64,000 nt of DNA from Harmonia axyridis (taxonomy: Eukaryota > Arthropoda > Insecta > Coleoptera > Coccinellidae): contig NC_059505.1 of the NCBI RefSeq assembly GCF_914767665.1, forward strand, positions 23,371,506-23,435,505, written 5' to 3'. The position numbers were made by a program, and so were the translations under genes. The notes below the pieces were generated by a model. It saw only the letters and a program-made list of their open reading frames with translations, did not search any database and had not been told where the DNA came from. Below, in pieces: positions 58,091 to 64,000 of the stretch; position 1 is the stretch's first letter, and the number at the start of each line of letters is the position of its first letter.

Positions 58091-59548
58091 TACTGCTCCA
58101 AAAGAGTTAGGGATATCGTATTCAATCATTTTGAAAAGTATCTAATTGCTGAAAAATCATTTAAAACTCAATAACTTGAATCGATCCAATAAAAATCAGT
58201 ATGAGACATTTTGTCAATCTGGACGCCTTTTTTCTGAAGTTTCGTTGAAGCATATGCAAATGCTTCATGAATGTTCTTATTTTAAAATGGAGTTAGTTCA
58301 TCAACGTCTTCGATTTGAAACGAGTTTTCTGAAAATGCCAAGACGTAAATTAACAAACGCTGAGGCTAATAGGGCTATCGGAATGCTACAGGGTGGCCTT
58401 ACTCAGGTTGTTGTAGCGGAGAGGCTCCAAGTCAGCCGAAATGTGATATCCCGACTTTGGAATAGGTTCAGGGAGACAGGTTCCGTGTTGAAAAGACGAA
58501 GGCTTGGTGAGCGACGAAAAACAACCTGCTCAGGATCGTTTCATCACAGTTTCGGCGAGAAGAAACCCTACATCTACGTGTAGAATGCTACGGAATACTG
58601 TTCAAAATGCAGATGGGGTCCAAGTTTGAGAGTGGTGAATCTAGGTTTTAGACGTCCATTGAGAGGAGTTCCATTAACATGTGACCATAAGCGTCAAAGA
58701 CTGGAATGGGCAAGGCAACATATCAATTTGAATGATCATTGGCGTAGTGTTCTTTTCAATGATGAATCCAAATATGGACAATTTTCAGATTCTCGAAGAA
58801 TAAGGGTATGGACAATCCCACACATACCCCGTAATCGTCGCTATGTCAAAGAAGTCCATCCATTCCGAGGGGGCAGTGTTATGGTATGGGCCGGGATATA
58901 TTTCAACGGCGTACAGATCTACACATTGATCCTGGGAATATGACCGCCTTACACTATAGGGAGCATGTCATTGACAATGTTGTGCCAAATTTTCACGCTG
59001 CTATTGGTGAAACTTTTCAATTTCTAGACGATAACGCTAGACCACACCGTGCAGGCATAGTTGAGAATGCGCGCGAGGAGATTGGTATTCCACATTTACC
59101 AATACCTCTGCACTCACCAGATTTGAATTGCATAGAACATGCATGGGATATGCTTCAAAGTAGATTAGATAATCATCAACCTACCCCAGAATGCTTAAAT
59201 GATCCGAGAGAGCTTCTGCTCTGTTTATGGAACCAAATTCCTCAAGAAATGTTCAACAACTTCGTGTGTAGTATGCAAAGAAGATGTCAAGCTGTTATTG
59301 ATGCCCGTGGAGGCCATACATTGTATTGATAGTCTTAAAATGCTTGAATTCTTTGAGAATAAAATTTCGTTATTTTATTCGATTTTTCTTAACCACTCTG
59401 TATACGCTGCAGACCTACAGGCTAAAATTAATTTTATTTCCTGCAACTTAAAATCAAATGAATATGAATTTTCATCACAAAAATCTCATTTAAACTATAT
59501 TTTTTTGCAATTTAAGTCAATATCCCTAACTCATGTGGAGCAGTTTAA
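58091..59548 (+). mobile_element. Tc1 element (1.46 kb)
   Basis: Inverted ends: TACTGCTCCAAAAGAGTTAG with GGATAT, and ATATCCCTAACTCATGTGGA with GCAGTTTA. They share CTGCTCCA...GAGTTAGGGATAT. Length is typical of Tc1. It carries a broken transposase gene in the same orientation. Confidence 0.88.
58335..59329 (+). pseudogene. Tc1 transposase, frameshifted
   Basis: The start MPRRKLTNAEANRAIGMLQG opens the paired-type DNA-binding region (VVVAERLQVSRNVISRLWNR and RFRETGSVLKRRR). Near 58515 the frame shifts (PAQDRFITVSARRNPTSTC continues in another frame). It shifts back by 58640 (LGFRRPLRGVPLTCDHKRQR), and changes again near 58900. The catalytic residues of the Tc1 D,D34E triad are all present: Asp in LFNDESKY, Asp in FLDDNARPHRAG, and Glu in HSPDLNCIEHAWD. 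The C-terminus ends at 59327-59329. Inactive because of at least two frameshifts, but mildly decayed. Confidence 0.9.
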
Positions 59549-59549
59549 A

Positions 59550-61145
59550 TACCTATATTCGTAAATGATTCAATATACTGTAATAAATTGATAGTAGTAA
59601 ATTCTTTAGGTTCGAATATTCGTGAACGATAACAAAAATCTTCAATTAGAAATTAAGGTGCCGGAACTATCGAATCGACTAGAAATGAAGCGACATATAA
59701 GAATATTGTGACAACGAAATTCGATTGGAAGCATCGTTAAAACAAGCAATACAAGCATCGAACGAGCGAACTCACTTCATCTAGCTACCAAGAGTCTCTT
59801 CAAAGAGACGGAAATAGGAAGCGTTAGGAAGAATGGGGAAAGTGCGTGAAATCGACATCCTCTTTAATGCGATGCCCCCAAAACGTATCCCGAAGGAAAA
59901 ATTGACTGGTAATAATCTGGAAGCAGAACTGACTTGCGGAAAAGGAAACAGCCACTGAGCGTGAAACAGCAAATAAGCATAAAAATACTGCAGTCGTAGA
60001 CATCGCTATCGGATTTTGAGCAATAGAAAGGACATCGAGTGAATTTTGCTGGATTGCGTCTCACGAAGAAATAACTAGTCGACGTTATGGCAAGATTGTT
60101 TCGAGGAGTGTGCAACATGTCGACCGGGGATTACCTAGAGCGAGCGGAGATAGGGGTAGAACGAGGGACGGAAGCCTCCCTCGTTGTTCGGATGTTCGTC
60201 CGTTGTCAGTTTTCGATGAGGAATAATCGATTATTAACGCAACGTTTGGTTCATTCCTGGGTTCATGTTGGGGGTAAGATACCGGTTTCAACCAGACAAT
60301 ACCTGACATGTTCTGGATTGTTTTTTCGAATGTTCTCTTGCGTAGATTACCTTATCTCCCCATATTGTGATAGTATAATTGAATTTATTAACCTATGCGA
60401 TATCCGGAATATTATGTTAGGCGATTTGGAATTGGAAAAATTCCAAGAAAAGTATTTTTATCGAGATTAAGATTTCTTTTTATAATAATTCTTTATTGGG
60501 TGTTCCGAAATTGAAAAACTTTCAAAAAATAGAAGTACTTCTCTTGAAATTTTTTTGATTTCAAATACCCCAACGTAGAATTCTGATCCTATAGGTGAAT
60601 AAATTCAATTTTAATATCAAAGAATGAGATGATATTTTTATTATATGGTACGATCCTCCTGAAATTCGACTTGACGTGTTATGATTCCGTTCTAAAGTAT
60701 TTCTCTTTAAGAGTTATCGTGTTTACGACCATACAAACTTGAATTTAAGGACTCATTCGTCATAACTGCGCCGCATCTTATCATTTTAGAACTTTATAGG
60801 CTCAAAATTCAGGGATTGAAAATCGATAAAAGCACGGAATTGAAGTCAGCTGCCTTTATTCTGCTTACTTGGAGTTTATATCATGATCTCGAGATTGACT
60901 GTTTATTATAGATTGCATTGCTCATTATAGGCTTTTATTTCATTCAATTGTCCATGGACAAGAGGCTCTTTGGATTGTCACAATGGTTGTTTACTAGAAC
61001 AACAATACGAATTTAATCATTGTAATTTTGTACGCACGATGATTGTCTGTTAACTATTAAAAGGTTCAAAAGTCTCTGGAAACAGGACTGCGTAGACAAC
61101 TTGAGGGAACCACCCTAAGTATCAAAAAATGGGTGAGAAGAAAAT
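59550..61145. other. Unique sequence, GC-richer at 59680-60300
   Basis: A 127-codon plus-strand frame (60087-60470) and its antisense frames are unrecognised. The block 59680-60300 is less AT-rich, non-repetitive, and could hold an untranslated exon or conserved element. ATTGGGTGTTCCGAAATTG near 60497 resembles a small element end. No gene is supported. Confidence 0.35.
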
Positions 61146-61149
61146 CTAT

Positions 61150-62192
61150 ACACTTTTTCAAAAATTTAGGGTGGGAATTATGATGAGTTCAGATTAAATT
61201 TGCAGATTGAAAAAACACTCTGTACATTCCGTTTTCAGGAATTCGCTACCTTCTTCAGATTCTACCATAACTTTACATTACTGGAGCGTTTTTATTTTTT
61301 TTTTTTGGCACAAGTCCAGTATTCCTAGAAAATAATTTTAAAGATGAACAATATCGTTATTTCGCTCCATGGCTGTGAGAATATTGTGAACTATGTATAT
61401 AGTATATAGTATGTATCGTCCAATGATAGCTCTTTCGAATGTATGAAAAACTGTTTTTATCAAATTGAAAATTTTCCATGAAACTTAAATCCCAATTTAA
61501 TTCAAGTTCGTTGAGATTCTTGTTTACCATCACAGTGAACCACAGAATGAGAATATTAAATGAATAATTTGTCACAAGAAGTATATTTCAACATGCCACA
61601 ATTATTTACAAATAATAGGTAATAATAATATCTCAAAGCAAAATCAATCTCTCATCAGAAGGCTAATTGGTAATTCAATAAAAAGGTCGCGAATATGTAT
61701 TCAAAAAAGAGGAAATCCTGTCGAACATTCTATGTGAATTTTGTGTTAATCCTTAGTTTTGCCTATCATAATATGTTTCAAATGTTTATTCTGTATTAGT
61801 TGTTGTAGATTTTTGGTTTACGTAGGTACGTATAAAGATATTTTCTGGATTGAATATGAATATGAGAGATTAAAAATGAATTTCGAATTTGTAAAAACTA
61901 TTTTAGAACTCAGGAAGAGCTTTGTATCATTGGACGATACAGCTTTACTATCTAGTTCAGAATATTCTCACTGCCTTGGAGCGAAATAACGATATTGTTC
62001 ACCTTTAAAAAATTTTTCTAGGAAAACTGGACGTTTGCAGGAAAAAATTAAAACGCTCCAGTAATGTAAACTTATGGTAAAATCTGAAGCAGTTAGCGAA
62101 TTTTTGAAAACATAATGTACAGGGTGTTTTTTCAACCTGCAAATTTAAACTGAACTTATCATAATCCCCACCCTCTATTTCTGAGAAAGTGT
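61150..62192. mobile_element. Inverted-repeat element (1.04 kb, ~280-bp arms)
   Basis: Left ACACTTTTTCAAAAATTTAG then GGTGGGAATTATGAT pairs with right ATCATAATCCCCACC then CTCTATTTCTGAGAAAGTGT. Deeper matches include ATTACTGGAGCGTTTTTA, AACAATATCGTTATTTCGCT and TATCGTCCAATGATA. A CAGGGTGTTTTTTCAACCTG motif lies within both arms. No transposase was recognised. Confidence 0.75.
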
Positions 62193-62194
62193 TA

Positions 62195-62910
62195 CAATTA
62201 TTGAAAGAAGACAATCATGTTGTTCTACACTGAAGATTTCATCAATATTGATCAAGCCATATTAAAGTTATGAATAAAAGAAAAATCGGTCGAATCGGAC
62301 AAATCACCCTGTAGACTCTCAATAAAGTCTTGAATAGTATAGACTCCTCCTAAAATCTAACGGTCACCTCCGGAATCACCCTGTATATGTGAAATAGTCG
62401 TTCGAAGGATAGATTATAGATCACAAAAATCTTGAATAAACTAGCTCTCAAAAGCTACTGATTCCAAGTATGTGATTTCCTTGAATTTTTCTTAATTCAA
62501 TTCACTTTCATTCCACCCTGTAGATCCAAGCAATTTATGAGATAATGAGAACTGAGTATTTCTGGTCCCTTGCATTAGCTTCGGTAATTATGTTACATTG
62601 GACGGTTCTGATTAAAAAATTCCTACTCAACAATGATACACCTCAACATTTCTAGGAAAGGATCACCTAAGAAAGTGCCAGTTTAATGAATTTCTCAAAA
62701 CATCGATTTATATTCATTGTCAATCTATAGAATCACTAAATGAATTAAGTTCTTTTCCATATATTTAAACTTTGAGCATCCTAGATAGCATGTCAATTCA
62801 ATGGACACAAACGGTTTCAAGGTAACAATTGGTCAACGTAAAACCCATGTGTTAATTTAAATAACAATGTATTTGGTTAAATAAAGTATTATTGTATTCG
62901 TACAAATTTC
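62195..62910. other. AT-rich sequence with several CACCCTGTA scraps
   Basis: ATCACCCTGTAGA (62305), ATCACCCTGTATA (62375) and CCACCCTGTAGAT (62515) are right-end-like motifs of the CAGGGTG families, unpaired. No gene. Confidence 0.45.
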
Positions 62911-62915
62911 AAGAT

Positions 62916-63532
62916 AGTCTAGGATCCCGATATAAAACGACCTTCACCGGGATGCTTATTTGATAAAACGTATTTTATATTCAATTTAACATGTCAATAA
63001 ATATATCACATATGGGTTGCCTAACAAATTTTAGTCCAGAGTAGGTTTAATTAATAATTAAAAAAAATTTTTTCTCAAACATTTCACCGGTTTGCTTATT
63101 AGATAAATTCTATACCAATCGAAAGTATGAAGTCCATAAAATGTGCAAACGTTAGGTTGCCTATTTTTTTCCGGTCACAACCCTCGGGTAGCCAGGTATA
63201 AACAGGTCAATCTATACTAGCATTTTGCAACGGTCTGATTATTGAATCAAAATCAATAAAATTAAAGATTATTTTATTATGAACACGGTGGTATAGGGTT
63301 GCCTGCGAAAAATCAGTCCAGAATCCCGGTTGTCGAATTTTAAAAAGTTAAATATTGCTGCGAGTGAATGTGTGCGACTGAGAGGTCCCAATCCCAATTA
63401 AACCTACTCTGAACTAAAATTTGTTAGGCAACCCATATTGTATATATTTATTGACATGTTAAATTAAATATTAAATACGTTTTATCGAATAAGCATCTCG
63501 GTGAAGGTCGTTTTATATCGGGATCCTATACT
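62916..63532. mobile_element. Inverted-repeat element with 5-bp target duplication (617 bp)
   Basis: AAGAT lies at 62911-62915 and 63533-63537. The ends AGTCTAGGATCCCGATATAA and the complement TTATATCGGGATCCTATACT lead into arms of about 145 bp (CGACCTTCACCGGGATGCTT, TAACATGTCAATAAATATAT, GGGTTGCCTAACAAATTTTA). The loop repeats GGTTGCCT twice more. Superfamily is unassigned. Confidence 0.8.
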
Positions 63533-63539
63533 AAGATGA

Positions 63540-64000
63540 ATGAGAGCCTGAAATAAAATAACTTTCGTTTGAAAATGACTCTTCCGAATCGATTTAAAGT
63601 ATTCTTTCTGTGTTTTCCTTTTTTTTCAACTTGGAGTTAACACACAATCTCCACAAAGTCAAAAGAAAAATGGAGCTGAGTCTGCATGCAAGTATTCGCA
63701 GAATCCTCGACCATTCAAGAGTTCCCTAACCCGTCGACCCCTCGGATGTGAAGCCCCCAGGAAGGACTGTCCTCATTCCAAACCTTCATTCGAGAGGAAG
63801 GAACGAATAAATGCCTTCATTATGATAATGTTCCGGGGGAAATTACGTGGAATCTGACACACGCCATTATGGAAATTTCGTCCGGACTGAAAATTCGAAA
63901 TTCCGCTAATTCAAACCGAACCGTGACTCCCTGCCCTCTTCAATACTGCATAATTTTTTGCAAGATGAGGCAACTCTGAGGTCGTCGGATTCACGACGGA
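63540..64000. other. GC-richer unique sequence at window end
   Basis: From about 63640 the sequence is clearly less AT-rich, non-repetitive and without a recognised reading frame. Candidate conserved non-coding DNA. Confidence 0.3.

Noticed and set aside
60087..60470. 127-codon frame as a gene
   Set aside because: No recognisable domain; several equally long frames overlap it on the other strand.

Overview
The window looks like one stretch of an insect nuclear genome, probably a beetle or similar holometabolous insect; the order is an inference. It is strongly AT-rich and has no bacterial gene order. It contains mariner, Tc1, hAT, PIF/Harbinger, Helitron, copia, BEL/Pao and several LINE relics, plus spliced genes with GT..AG introns. 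The only clear host exon is at 39910-40178 on the minus strand. It is a CELF/bruno-family (arrest/bru1-like) exon holding a poly-Asn N-terminal stretch and the first half of RRM1. It is bounded by a good acceptor and donor, and I found no second exon. The simplest reading is that most of the window is two large introns of that gene filled with transposons. A compact two-exon THAP-domain gene lies at 13177-13517 on the plus strand.

Region by region: 1-4700 is AT-rich sequence with a decayed copia pol relic (minus strand) and a 200-bp direct repeat. 4709-7868 is one hAT-type insertion with an intact 8-bp target duplication, carrying two later insertions: a 428-bp inverted-repeat element and a 1.55-kb Tc1/mariner-derived element (family A). 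8.1-9.5 kb has a 38-bp palindrome with an 8-bp duplication, then a mariner relic. 12.8-14.0 kb is the THAP gene, followed by a 430-bp inverted duplication. 15.8-21.2 kb holds family-B elements and a 1.3-kb Helitron carrying a tRNA-like SINE. 21.8-22.7 kb is a second mariner. 24.9-26.5 kb is a LINE RT relic. 29.8-30.6 kb is a Harbinger element with a transposase N-terminus. 31.6-32.2 kb is three palindromes inside one another. 33.0-34.2 kb is a Jockey/CR1-like LINE. 35.1-36.5 kb is a full-length mariner of a different lineage. 37.9-39.4 kb is the second family-A copy. The CELF exon follows. Then come a LINE endonuclease piece (about 41.7-42.1 kb), inverted-repeat elements (44.0, 45.4 kb), a truncated mariner (46.2 kb), the second family-B copy (48.4-50.4 kb), an internally deleted BEL/Pao element with intact target duplication (52.0-52.9 kb), inverted-repeat family C (55.5-56.7 kb), a Tc1 element (58.1-59.5 kb), and two more inverted-repeat elements (61.2-62.2 and 62.9-63.5 kb).

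Nothing here looks like an operon or a coordinated gene system. The interest lies in transposon architecture: nested insertions, shared internal deletions pointing to non-autonomous amplification, three concentric palindromes, and a few coding-looking fragments inside or beside mobile elements. All transposon reading frames seen are interrupted or truncated, except that the short mariner C-terminal frame at 8692-9345 keeps its catalytic residues. No CRISPR array, rRNA or functional tRNA was recognised.
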